Positions 13,519 to 23,265 of a stretch of 64,000 nt of DNA are shown here, piece by piece (position 1 is the first letter of the stretch; each line of letters begins with the position of its first letter). Below the pieces are notes generated by a model. It did no database searches and was not told where the DNA came from. It saw only the letters and a list, made by a program, of their open reading frames with translations. A program made the translations under genes and the position numbers. Origin of the DNA: Sipunculus nudus (taxonomy: Eukaryota; Annelida; Sipuncula; Golfingiida; Sipunculidae); NCBI GenBank assembly GCA_026874595.1, contig CM049318.1, forward strand, positions 47,162,456 to 47,226,455. The letters run 5' to 3'.

Positions 13519-14030
13519 ACGTCAGCCAGATGTGTTGTGAGTAGATCCAGACGGGGTGTTCAAGTACCGCGTACGACAAGTATTAGTCCTGGGAGAGAGT
13601 ATATATAGCCGAGACGGGCGTTAGAAGTTTTGTGGACGTTGTATTTGTGGAGTCACAGACAGTAAACGGCTGGCCGAAGCCAGAGAACTGTGTAGATAAT
13701 TCTGGAAGTTATGTTTGTGAGACTGGAACCGGTCAACGGTGGGCGAAAGCCATTTGTGACGTATTCAGAAATAAACCCGTTTTGTTACCCCTTGTCTCGA
13801 GATGTTTAGGACTTTTGCGTGAATGTTCCCGGAAGTATATGTCCGCTGCGTGCCAGTTGTGACACCATCCATCTTCATGATTACGTTGGATGTAATAATT
13901 AATGGTCTTTACTGTCTCTTAAAGATACAAAGATACTCGTTGAAGTATCGCATACACACTAACGTTTTCTAATAAAACATGACTTGTCATTTACTTCGGG
14001 AATGACATTAGTGGTGCCAGTGCAGTAACA

Positions 14031-14403
14031 ATGTGCTATAACCAGCCAGTAGAATGTTTTATATTTAATATATTTTTCTGTATTATTGAAGAGAAATGAA
14101 GGATTTAAGGTTTCCCTTTAAAAAGTTGGGCTGGTCATAAGTCAGTCCATACGGCGATACCCGATCTGTATGGAGCATTGACGACACGCTTCTTGTTACG
14201 TTGTGTTTCTTGACCCCAAAAACCCCTTCCCCCTGGATCCGCGCCTTGTTGATCGACCTGGTAAAACACTCATAATTATTCCACAAAAAACTTAGCTCCA
14301 CACGTATTCAGGGTCTATGTCTAATCATCAAACATCAATACCGGTGTAATAGAGGTTTTTGTTAGGTTAATGATATCTGGTCTTTTCTTAACTAACCTGA
14401 TAT
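14031..14403. other. Unassigned stretch
   Basis: No gene is recognised. A short GC-rich phrase near 14215-14245 (ccccttccccctggatccgc) is the inverted counterpart of one near 4355, so both may belong to a dispersed repeat. Confidence 0.35.
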
Positions 14404-15244
14404 TGTTACGGAACTGAATATCAACAGATCACGTATACGTGATGAACATAAATTTTGTCAAGGAGATAAAAATCAGATTCTGTAACACTAGGCAGCGTGA
14501 AATGTCTAGGGGAATGAATAAAGAAGTCAGTGATTTTTTTGTTAACAAATAACTATAATTTATTATTAAAACAACCCTAACATTACAATACACTAAATCA
14601 ATACAATTATACAGTATAATAGCAGTATAACAACAAATCAATACAATCACACAGTAAAATAAACAAAGTGCACAGAACCTGGATACCACTGTCACAGCGA
14701 TAAGTCCTTTAAATGTATAAGCCGGTTGAAAAGTTCACACAAATTCTCTCGGAGAATAACAGTCCAATGTAAAGCTCTTGTAACAATCCAGAAAGTAAAC
14801 TTGAGGTAGACAGCATTAAATTATATAAAGTTAGTAATAGTAGAATCCCTGAAATTACTAGATAATCGGATAGGTCCCACAAACTGACATACACACGTCT
14901 GTGTCCGCTGGAATATTCTCTCACCTCTTTCCTGGCTCTAAAACACAGCCCCCTATTTATAACCTCTCGCCCCAAGCCGAGAATTTTCCACTTCTCGAAC
15001 AATCTAAAGAATCTTACACAGTACACACGTTCAAAGAACATACTAGAACGGGAACGCCGTGTATCTAGGGTTCAACCATTGCGGATTAAACCGAGCCTGC
15101 AACATCCGGCCAGGCGAGGCCGCTACAACACTAGCTACGCGTGGCACACAAACAAAATGCCAACAACACATGGAACATCCGTGTGCACAATAAAACAATC
15201 ATCTATAAGACCGCCGCACACAATAAAAAGGGGCACATGTAACA
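14404..15244 (-). repeat. 3' LTR of the Gmr1-like element
   Basis: The 841-bp LTR has TGTTAC at the left end and GTAACA at the right end, a 6-bp inverted repeat. In transcription sense (minus) it carries a TATA box, TATAAATAG (14953-14961), and an AATAAA in the AT-rich part near 14555-14570. Most of this text is shared with the 5' LTR, the two solo LTRs and the truncated copy. Confidence 0.92.
14953..14961 (-). promoter_or_regulatory. Probable TATA box in LTR
   Basis: The minus strand reads TATAAATAG followed by GGGGGCTG, in the middle of the LTR. The equivalent position is conserved in the LTR at 20464-21654 and in the solo LTR at 12709-13518 (TATAAATAT, 12997-13005). The position fits a U3 promoter. 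Function is inferred from sequence only. Confidence 0.6.
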
Positions 15245-15258
15245 CTCCCCCTCCTTTA
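15245..15258 (-). promoter_or_regulatory. Polypurine tract of the Gmr1-like element
   Basis: The minus strand reads TAAAGGAGGGGGAG and then directly the LTR start TGTTACATG. An uninterrupted purine run abutting the 3' LTR is the expected plus-strand primer. Just upstream (15262-15291) lies a strong inverted repeat (aaagaaagtttctaaaaact followed by ttcttttt). Confidence 0.9.
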
Positions 15259-15373
15259 AGAAAAAAGAAAGTTTCTAAAAACTTTCTTTTTGCGATCATA
15301 ATCACTAAATTATAACAACATTTCAAAAGCCTCTTATTTACAACATTACATAAACATCTCCTTTTACAACATT

Positions 15374-16644
15374 TCATAAACATCTTGATAAGCAATCAGC
15401 AAGTACATTGTCTTTCCCTTTAATGTGTTTGATTTCAAGGTCGTAATTTTGTAAGAACAAACTTTCTCTCAACAATCTTTTATTTTTACACTTCAGCTTG
15501 TTCATGAACATGAGGTGATTGTGATCACTGAAGACAATGATAGGCTTGACTGATGAAATAACATAAACTGCAAAATGTTGCAATGCCAAAATCAAAGCCA
15601 AATATTCTTTTTCAATAGTGATGTAGTTTTTCTGGTTTGCACTATATTTTCTTGAGAAATAACAAATCGGATGATCATTGCCTTCTTGTAACAACACAGC
15701 ACCAGCAGCAGTATCATTAGCAACTACAGCTAACTTAAAAGGAACAGAAAAGTCTGGTGCTACCAAAACTGGTGAACTTTGCAGAATTGCTTTCAAATTC
15801 TGAAATGCATTTTCACACTGAACATTCCACACAAACTTTTGTTTGTTCATTAACAAATTAGTGAAAGGTTCAGCTACAGCAGAAAAATTTGGACAAAACT
15901 TCCTGTAGTATCCAACCATACCAAGAAAACGCATTATTTGCTTTTTGTTTTCCGGTCTAGGAAATGCAGAAATTGCACTTGTTTTAGCATCAACAGGTTT
16001 TAATTGGCCCTGCCCTACAATATGACCCAAAAATGTTACTAGTGCATGAAAAAACTCAGATTATACTAAGTTGACGGTCAGAAGTGCTTCACCGAGTCAT
16101 TCGAAGAAGGCGCGAAGAACTTGCAGATGTTTTTCCCAGGTGTCGCTGTACACGATGAGGTCATCAATATATGCGTCACAGCCCTGAATGTCCTTGACAA
16201 CCATATGGATGAGTCGTTGGAACGTGGATGGCGAGTTCTTCATGCCAAACGGCATAACTTTATACTGGTACAGTTCTTGCGGCGTCACAAATGCGGACAC
16301 TTACTTTGCTCGCTCGTCAGCGGAACTTGCCAGAATCCTTTTAGCAAGTCAAACTTGGAAACATATCTGGAACTACCGACTCTATCAATACAATCATCGA
16401 TCCTCGGAATCGGGAACATGTCAGTCTTGATGACAGAGTACTGTTTTGGATAATCTGTGCACATACGGTAACTTCCATCAGGCTTTGGCACAAGAATACA
16501 AATATTGAATCTCATCTTGTAGATACTTTTGTTTTTCTGGATTCCGTCTATATGGATGTTGATTGACTGCGCTTGCCTCGCCAACATCGACGTCATGGCA
16601 CAATATGTTAGTTCGCGTCGGGATGTCACTAAACAAATGCTCAT
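15374..16644 (-). pseudogene. Reverse transcriptase and RNase H, broken
   Basis: RT runs from about 16640 to 16040. Visible motifs are VPKPDGSYRMCTDY, SKFDLLKGFWQ (first catalytic Asp), MPFGMKNSPSTFQRL and AYIDDLIVYSDTW (YIDD box, both Asp kept). A frameshift lies near 16290. Two in-frame stops follow, at about 16097 and 16057, before FLGHIVGQGQ. RNase H then continues to a natural stop at 15374 with CYFSRKYS, TIEKEYLAL, FSDHNHL and VLADCLSR. The first RNase H catalytic Asp is replaced: the text reads LAVVANDTAAG where this family normally has VDAS. The domain lies downstream of integrase, the reverse of the usual Ty3/gypsy order. Confidence 0.93.
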
Positions 16645-16871
16645 AATTCCGCAGCTGGTTCTGAGGTCTTGTTGTTGTTGTGCGGTAAGGTGTGACAGTT
16701 TGGCATCCAGGTTGTTAAGGACATCTGAGTTTTTTTAATGGCACTGTACCACACTGAATGTCTACATCACACTTACAATCAGTATCTACTTTAACTGGGT
16801 CAGGGGTCAGTGTTTACACAATTCACAAAAGTAACATTATCTACAACATCTTATGTGCTATTTCTGTCATA
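16645..16871 (-). other. Decayed linker between integrase and RT
   Basis: No intact frame is present. The minus-strand text between the end of integrase and the start of RT is crossed by several stops. A short readable piece just before RT (NYEHLFSDIPTRTN, around 16650-16610) is typical of the region upstream of gypsy RT. Confidence 0.55.
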
Positions 16872-18290
16872 TTATGGTTTCAACATGTTAAAATGGCACA
16901 GTTGTTTCTTCTTACGCCAATCTGGTGTCAACAGTATCTTATTTAAATCAATGACTTTCTTGTCAACAATGTAAGGACCAAAATACCTAGCTTGCAGAGG
17001 TCTGCCAGGGATGGGAAGTAAGGCAAGGACCTTTTCACCAGGCTTAAACGTCCTACTTACAGTGTGCTTCTCATACTTTGTTTTCATTTTACATTGTACA
17101 GATTTTAGATTTGACTTTGCAATCTCACAAGAATTGTGTAGTTTAGTGCGAAAGTCTGAGACATATTGCAGTAAGCTAAGAGAATCAGGATTTTCACACA
17201 AGAGTTTTTCTTTAAGCAGTTTCAATGGAAGTTCAGTTCGCGGTCCATGTCCGAAAATTAGTTCAAAGGGACTGAAACCCAAGGACTCTTGAAAGGATTC
17301 TCTGACAGCAAACAGCAATAGGTGGATTCCTTCATCCTAGACTTTCTGTGTGTCATAGCAATAGGTCATTATCATGTTTTTTTCATGTCTGGTGAAAACG
17401 CTCGAGGGCGCCCCGACTTTCAGGATGGTATGGCGAATAGCTGTACTGTTTTATACGTAGCTCAAGCATAACTTGCTGGAATAAGCCAGACATAAAATTA
17501 GACCCTTCGTCAGACTGGACGGATTTTGGTAATCCAAACCTTGTTAAAAAACTTGGTCAGAGCTTTGACAACACTTTTGGCATTAATTATGCGCAATGGT
17601 ATTGCCTCAGGGAACCTGGTAGATGCGCACATAATTGTCAGCAAGTATTCATGTCCAGATTTTGTTTTGGGCAGTGGTCCAACACAATCAACAATAATCC
17701 TACTGAATGGTTCCTCGAAAGCAGGAATAGGCCCAAGTGGGGCCTTAGGGGGATTCTGATTAGGCTTGCCTACCATCTGGCATGTATGGCATGATTAAAA
17801 ATATTGTACAACATCTTTCCTGAGGTTAGGCCAATAGAAGTGTGTACTAACTTTCTGATAAGTTTTATTTATACCTAATTGGCCAGACAAAGGAGCCTCG
17901 TGTGCCATGCTTAGAATTTCATTTCGAAAGCTTTTGGGCATCACTATTTGATGTTTGGTGACCCACTCATCATCAGCGCATACATCAGGTGGTCGCCATT
18001 TACGCATAAGCATTCCATTTTTAACATATAAACAAACAGGGTTCTGTGACAGTTCATCTTTAGAAACTGCCCAGGGAAACAAACATGAAATATCAGGGTC
18101 CTTATGCTGTTCCGCGATAAGTTCTGACCTTGAAAATGCTGTATCCTGTACGGCCGAGTCGTTAGACGAGTCACTAGTGATTCCTAGAGTGTTATTATCT
18201 GGACCATTATCCTTATGTGTGTTTTTCTTGGCCATAGATCTAGTTACAGGACATGAAGGATACAAACCAGGAATTTCCTGACTTTCTGAA
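16872..18290 (-). pseudogene. Integrase, broken
   Basis: Integrase is encoded in three frames. The N-terminal zinc domain (about 17890-17785) reads MAHEAPLSGQLG then a stop then CHTCQMVG. The second zinc His is Gln (GQLG instead of GHLG), and a TAA interrupts just before the Cys pair. In the catalytic core, IIVDCVGPLP holds the first Asp (about 17700). After a one-base insertion in a T-run near 17550 come QSDEGSNFMSG with the second Asp and YHPESRGALERFHQT with the Glu, so all three DDE residues survive. The C-terminal part (17318-16872) includes FSPFELIFGHGPR, FKPGEKVLALLPIPGRPL and ARYFGPY. It lies upstream of RT. Confidence 0.92.
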
Positions 18291-18379
18291 TCAGTGTCCT
18301 GATCAAGTGTCGGCTTTTCTGTCACTATTGGTACAGGCTGTACTTTGTTCTTATGCCCACAGTAATATTCCAAGAAATC

Positions 18380-18605
18380 AAATCTGACTTTAAATGTAAA
18401 CTGTGAAGCGGAACTGAAGTGTGCTTATCTGAAAACACCATTAACAAGTGCATGTGCACCAGTAAAGGACCTATTAGAAAATGGCTAAGTGTTTGCTAAC
18501 ATGAGAGTCTGGCCTGAACCAAAGTCCCTCAAAATTCTAATAGCGGTAGAATCTGAAAAATCACTTGAAAGTGATACAAGACCAACATGTATGAATGGAT
18601 CAAAT
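18380..18605 (-). pseudogene. Retropepsin-type protease, broken
   Basis: The minus strand reads HVGLVSLSSDF, then IRILRDFGSGQTLML, with further decayed text including an in-frame stop near 18425. The position between gag and integrase and the ILRD.G..Q.L pattern identify an aspartic protease. The active-site triplet is DFG, where DTG or DSG is needed. A frameshift and apparent deletion near 18360-18340 remove the C-terminal part that would hold the conserved 'GNDLAG'-type motif. Confidence 0.75.
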
Positions 18606-18975
18606 TACTCCATTTCAGAGTCCGGAGAGGAATCTGCTACCTCTGCTTCATCAAACAAAGAATTGACATTGACAGTGTCAGTCATAAACACTTTTTCAGA
18701 GTCATTTAAGGAATCCACATCCTTTTTATTATCAAACTCCTTATTGGAGTCAAACTTCTGTATGTCATAAAAGGACCTGGCCTCATTTGAAATACTCTCG
18801 CAAGAGTCGTAAAAGGACTTAGTCTTATTTAGAGAATACTCCTCGCAGGAGTCTTGAAAGGACCTAGCCTTATTAAATTCATCGCAGGAATCAACTGAGG
18901 TTTTTACCTCGAAAGCTACGGATTCTTCTTTGGATTCAGACGGCACTTGGGCCTCCGTAGCATCAAACTCTTGAT
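18606..18975 (-). pseudogene. Acidic Ser/Asp-rich linker between gag and protease
   Basis: After the gag stop (18991), a shifted frame encodes a very acidic, Ser-rich stretch. It contains a repeated phrase, seen as ARSFQDSCEEYS, TKSFYDSCESIS and ARSFYDIQKFD, that is about 14 residues apart. No known domain is recognised. It joins directly to the protease. The repeat may be an element-specific spacer. Confidence 0.65.
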
Positions 18976-18990
18976 TAGAGTGAATACCCC

Positions 18991-20297
18991 TTATTTACAT
19001 GGCTCTTGTACTATGCTATGCTTAGACTTTGAAACAAAACCAGAAGGTTTGCTATTTGGTTTATTCGCACGTTTCCAGCAGTCAGATATTAGATGACCTT
19101 CCTTCATGTAGTAATTACAGATTTTCTTCGAAAAAGACTGGCCTTGGTTGGACTTAGACACAGTGGACGTGGACTGAGATGTAGCAATGTACTTTGCTGA
19201 ACTATCAGGACTACTAGTACCGGGTGACTGCGCTTTAAACTTATTTTGACCATACTGATTCACATTCTTGTTTGTTAATGACCGGTTTGATTTGCTAGTA
19301 AAGGACATTTTGTGTGTTGATGAATAATCATCAGCTAATTGAGCAGCAATGTCAAGTGTTTCGGAACTTTTCTCAACAAGAAAGGGTTTAACATCTGCGT
19401 TAATGCAGCGCTTAAATTCTTCAAGCAACATCAACTGGCGCAAATTGTCATAATCTTTCATTACAATTTTAGAACTACACCAGCGATCAAACAACTGCTC
19501 TTTTGTCCTAGCAAATTCCACGTAGGTCTGTTCTTTGCGCTTTTCCCAATTTCTGAATTTCTGGCGGTAAGCCTCCGGAAATAACTCATAACATTTTAGG
19601 ATAACTGTTTTACAAGGTCATAGTCAGCAGCAGCTTCTACTGAAAGCTCTGTATAAATTTCTCTGGCCTTGCCAGTCAATACACTTTGTAACAGCATAGT
19701 CCAATTTTCCTTAGGCTATTTTAAATTTTCAGCTACCTTCTCAAAGTGTAAGAAATATTTATCAACCTCTTTTTCTTGAAAAGGTGGGACAAGTCTAATG
19801 TGTTTAGTAGCATCAAAACTGTGAGCCGGGGCATCACGTAGACTATGCTCTAGTTTAAGTCTTTATAATTCCAGTCGTTTTAGCTCAATTTCTATTTCTT
19901 TTTCTAATCTTTCTCTTTCTAACCTTTCATGTTTTTCCCTCTCTTCTCTTTGTTTTTCTAATTCCCCCTCTTCTCTTTGTTTTTCTAATTCCCTCTCTTT
20001 TCTTTGTTTTTCTAATTCTAACTGTTTTAATGCTAGCTCATGTTGCATTTCTAACTTTTAAAATTCTAATTGCATAGCGAGGCTGTCATTTTTTAATGTT
20101 TCAACTTCAATCTCTTCTATTAAACCTTTGCTAACTAGATCTTGCATGATTTTAGCAATGATATCAGGCTTTCTCAAAGCTTTTTTCACAATTAGCCCTA
20201 AGTGTTGTCCAAAACACAACAACTGTTCCTTTGTCAACTGTTCAAGTTGATCAGGGTCGGGATCGTCAACAAATGTCTCACGTTTGAAATCTGCCAT
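18991..20297 (-). pseudogene. Gag with coiled coil, SCAN-like capsid and zinc knuckle, broken
   Basis: The start codon is at 20297. An N-terminal helical segment (ends MQLEF, stop at 20058) is followed in the same frame by a charged Glu/Lys/Arg coiled coil with repeats of LEKQREE (20048-19866). Stops follow at 19863 and 19716, and a frameshift near 19597. The segment from about 19570 to 19320 (FRNWEKRKEQ, TKEQLFDRW, LMLLEEFKRCI, AAQLADDY) has the helical pattern of a SCAN-like capsid C-terminal domain. The zinc knuckle at 19119-19078 reads CNYYMKEGHLISDC: the second Cys of CCHC is Tyr. The frame ends at 18991. The protein would package element RNA and form the particle. Confidence 0.85.
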
Positions 20298-20439
20298 GTT
20301 AAGATGTTAAAACAATAAAAAAAAACACTGAGATAAATCCTGTAAACAATGTATTGTAAACAGTATGTAATCTTGTAAACAATGTATGATAAACAATGTA
20401 TCTTGGTCAAGGCATAATAAATTGCCAATACTATTAAGC

Positions 20440-20457
20440 ATCCCGGACGAGCCCCCA
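20440..20457 (-). promoter_or_regulatory. Primer binding site matching tRNA-Pro
   Basis: The minus strand reads TGGGGGCTCGTCCGGGAT, starting 6 bp inside the 5' LTR end. This 18-mer is the classical proline-tRNA PBS, as in murine gammaretroviruses. It is intact although the coding regions are not. Confidence 0.9.
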
Positions 20458-20463
20458 ATTTTA

Positions 20464-21654
20464 TGTTACAGAACCTAATATCAACAGATCACGTATACGT
20501 GATCAACACATATTTATATTAAAGAGATAAAAAATCAGATTCTGTAACACTAGGCAGCGTGAAATGTCTTGGAGAATGAATAAAGAAGTCAGTGTTTCTT
20601 CTTAACAAATAGCTATAATTTATTCTTAAAAGAACCCTAACATTAAAATATTATTAATCAATACAATCACACAGTAAAATAAACAAAGTGCACAGTACAT
20701 GGATACCACCACTGTCACAACGATAAGTCCTTTAAAATGTATAAGCCTGCGAACAGTTCACACGAATTCTCTCGGAGAATAACAGTCCAATGTGAAGTTC
20801 TTATAACAATCCAGATAGTAAACTTTACACAGGCAGCACTAAATTGTAAAGTGTTAGTAATAGTAGAATCCCTGAAATCACTGGATAATCGGATAGGTCC
20901 CACACGTCTGCGTCCGCTGGAATATTCTCACCTGTCTCTGCTTTAAAACACAGCCCCTTATATATAACTTCTCGCCCCAAGCCGAGAATTTTCCACTTCT
21001 CAAACAGTCTAAAGAATCCAACACAACAGACAGTAAACACGCTTTACAGGAATCATCTAGAAAAAAACATCGCAGTGTCTCTACATACCAGGGTCCACAC
21101 GTGAGCTCGCCCCGGCTCGACCAGGCGAGAAAGCCCCAAGCTAGCTTGACAACGAGAGTTCAACCAGTACGGATTGAACCGAGAGAGTAACACGCGGCCA
21201 GGTAAGAGCGCTACAACACGAATTCCGCCCATGTCACACAATACAAAGGGCACCTGTAATATAATATTGGATAATCGGATAGGTCCCACAAACTGACATA
21301 CACATGTCTGTGTCGGCTGGTATATTCTCTCACCTCTCTCCCGGCTCTAAAGCACAGCCCCCCTATTTCTAACCTCTCACCCCAAGCCGAGAATTTTCCA
21401 CTTCTCGAACAATCTAAAGAATCTTACACAGTACACACGTTCAAAGAACATACTAGAACGGGAACGCCGTGTATCTAGGTTTCAACCATTGCGGATTAAA
21501 CCGAACCTGCAACATCCGGACAGGCGAGACCGCTACAACACGAGCTTCGCGTGGCACACAAACAAAATGCCAACAACACATGGAACATCCGTGTGCACAA
21601 TAAAACAATTATCTGTAAGACCGCCGCACACAATAAAAAGGGGCACCTGTTACA
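20464..21654 (-). repeat. 5' LTR, enlarged, with a second U3 of another subtype
   Basis: The left end is TGTTAC (20464) and the right end TGTTACA (21654). It is 350 bp longer than its partner because the U3 half is present twice. The phrase GGATAATCGGATAGGTCCCAC begins at 20883 and again at 21269. The inner copy (20883-21268) carries the 'cagggtccacacgtgagc' segment typical of the solo LTR at 6665-7584. The outer copy (21269-21654) matches the 14404 LTR. The inner copy ends 'cacctgtaata'. Confidence 0.85.
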
Positions 21655-22650
21655 ATATGTTATTGTTACAAAGTACATGCATATGATGATTTAATATGCA
21701 CAAAAGCTAAGAACAAAAACGTGATATTTTACGCCGCTATAAATATTTGAATAACAAACTTATTTTATAAACATAAATGTCGTCTTTTAGTAACAATAAG
21801 ACCTTTCCCACACTTATTTCCCCAATGTGCAATTTAAATAAATATTTTTTTGGCGATGTTGTAAAAATGTATGGCCAGGAAATTCATGATTTTTAGTATA
21901 CGTTCATGGCGGAAGATAGTTTGAATAACACATCCATAAATAGTCATAAAGACATTAGCTCTGCGGTCATCTCGAAGCTACGTAGTCTTTCGACATATCA
22001 GCATTTTGCCTTTAGAGCACTAAAACAGTCCTTCGGCTTCTAAACCTGTAACCCCAGCCACTGGGCTACCTCCTATTCAATTCCCATTATCAAGTCTGTA
22101 AATAAAACATTGTAGAAATTTTGTTTCTATAAAGGAGGCTTTTATTTGTGTACTAATATCTAGATCTGCGATAGCCAAGCAATAACTGGAAGCCTCAACC
22201 AACCCCACCCTACACGAGGGACACAAATGAGCGATAATGGGGGTCGGCTATGGAGTATCTAACCTTGGGAATAAGGTCAAGGTCAAAATAAATATCAGGG
22301 CAAATCTTTGGCCTAGAATTAAAATTATGCCCACATGGCAGCTATTGAAAATCAGCCATTTTGGCGATATATCCCAAACAGAAAATGGCAGAATATTTTT
22401 GTAACTAAAATACATGTATACTTATAATCTTATTTATAATCTTAATTTCAGGATTTTGTTTCAATCAATAACACTGAATACCTACAGGTCTAGACTTAAT
22501 ATTATGGTTAATTCTTTGTTAATACAGATGAATATCTTACAATTGTTCCTATTGTCTTGTAACAATCTTGCTCATGAAAAGCTAGGATTAGATATGTGTG
22601 ACCAGTTACCATAGTTTCCAAATGTGATTCAGGTAAACAGGGTTTCCATC
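21655..22650. other. Unassigned AT-rich stretch
   Basis: No gene, RNA or clear repeat was found. The open frame at 22414-22614 lacks any motif. Confidence 0.4.
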
Positions 22651-22659
22651 AAGGTGTTT

Positions 22660-23100
22660 CAGGGTTTCACATTAGATTTTAAATTACGAACAAAACCGTT
22701 GTTATTATGCATGGTGTCGGGTAAACTTAGTATAGGACTAGACAATGTATAGATTTCACGGTCAGTTCTTGACATATTAAAGAATTAGAATTTTCAACAA
22801 TGACGACCTCAATTTGTATATTAAACTTTTAAATACAAAATAAATCGTTGTAAATATAGTTTTATTTAAATCTTTGATCATGAACACCTAGGTCTAGACA
22901 TGCTGTTTGACAAATTTTCATGGTTAGTTCTGGAGATTATGAAGAAAGAATTTTCACCAACGGCTTCTCTGACTTGAATATTAAATTTTGAAATACGAAC
23001 TAAATTGCTATAAATATTGATTCATTTGAATCTTTGATCATGAATCCCTGGGTCTAGAAACAATAACTGACCAATTAACATGATTAGTTCTTTTTAGTTT
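22660..23100. repeat. About 2.5 units of a ~175-bp tandem repeat
   Basis: Shared blocks are 'ttaaatacaaaataaat.gttgtaaatat', 'tttgaatctttgatcatgaa', 'cctaggtctagaca', 'atggttagttctg' and 'agaattttcaacaa'. They recur near 22690, 22850 and 23010. Copies are well diverged and non-coding. Confidence 0.6.
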
Positions 23101-23265
23101 TTCGTCTATGGCGTCATAATTTGCATATTACAGAAAGTGCTCTATGTCGTCGTGAAGACAACCAATCTCAAATGTATCGGTGGACCTTACAAGAAAAATA
23201 TAAGCTCGGCTTATAACGGGGTTCCGTGTCAGTAAGAAAATATATATGAAAACTAGGTTGTTTCT

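Larger units (their letters stand above)
11387..14030. mobile_element. Compound LTR-like locus with internal minisatellite
   Basis: A segment starting TGTTAT (11387), with TATATATAGGCCGGCTCC near 11512, is present twice: 11398-11565 and about 11971-12144. Each copy is followed by an array of 50-bp units. After the inserted solo LTR, the tail 13519-14030 holds another TATATATAG (about 13594) and two AATAAA-type signals (13771, 13971). It ends ...GTAACA, preceded by 'tggtgccagtgcag', which could be a PBS. TGTT...AACA ends, TATA boxes and poly(A) signals suggest a second LTR family. I found no matching flanking duplication, and the true right end could instead be at the earlier 'aatgaca' near 14005. 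Confidence 0.4.
14404..21654 (-). mobile_element. Gmr1-like Ty3/gypsy retrotransposon, complete but inactive
   Basis: This 7,251-bp element is read on the minus strand, in the order LTR (20464-21654), PBS, gag, protease, integrase, reverse transcriptase, RNase H, PPT, LTR (14404-15244). Both outer flanks are ATAT (14400-14403 and 21655-21658), a 4-bp duplication like those of its solo LTRs. The domains are Ty3/gypsy in sequence, but integrase lies before RT, the Ty1/copia-like order known from the Gmr1 group. Gag has a SCAN-like segment, also reported for Gmr1-type elements. Every domain carries stops or frameshifts, and several catalytic positions are lost, so it cannot move by itself. There is no envelope-like frame. 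Confidence 0.93.

Noticed and set aside
14404..21654. Endogenous retrovirus
   Set aside because: There is no envelope frame after RNase H, and the 3' LTR follows RNase H within about 130 bp.
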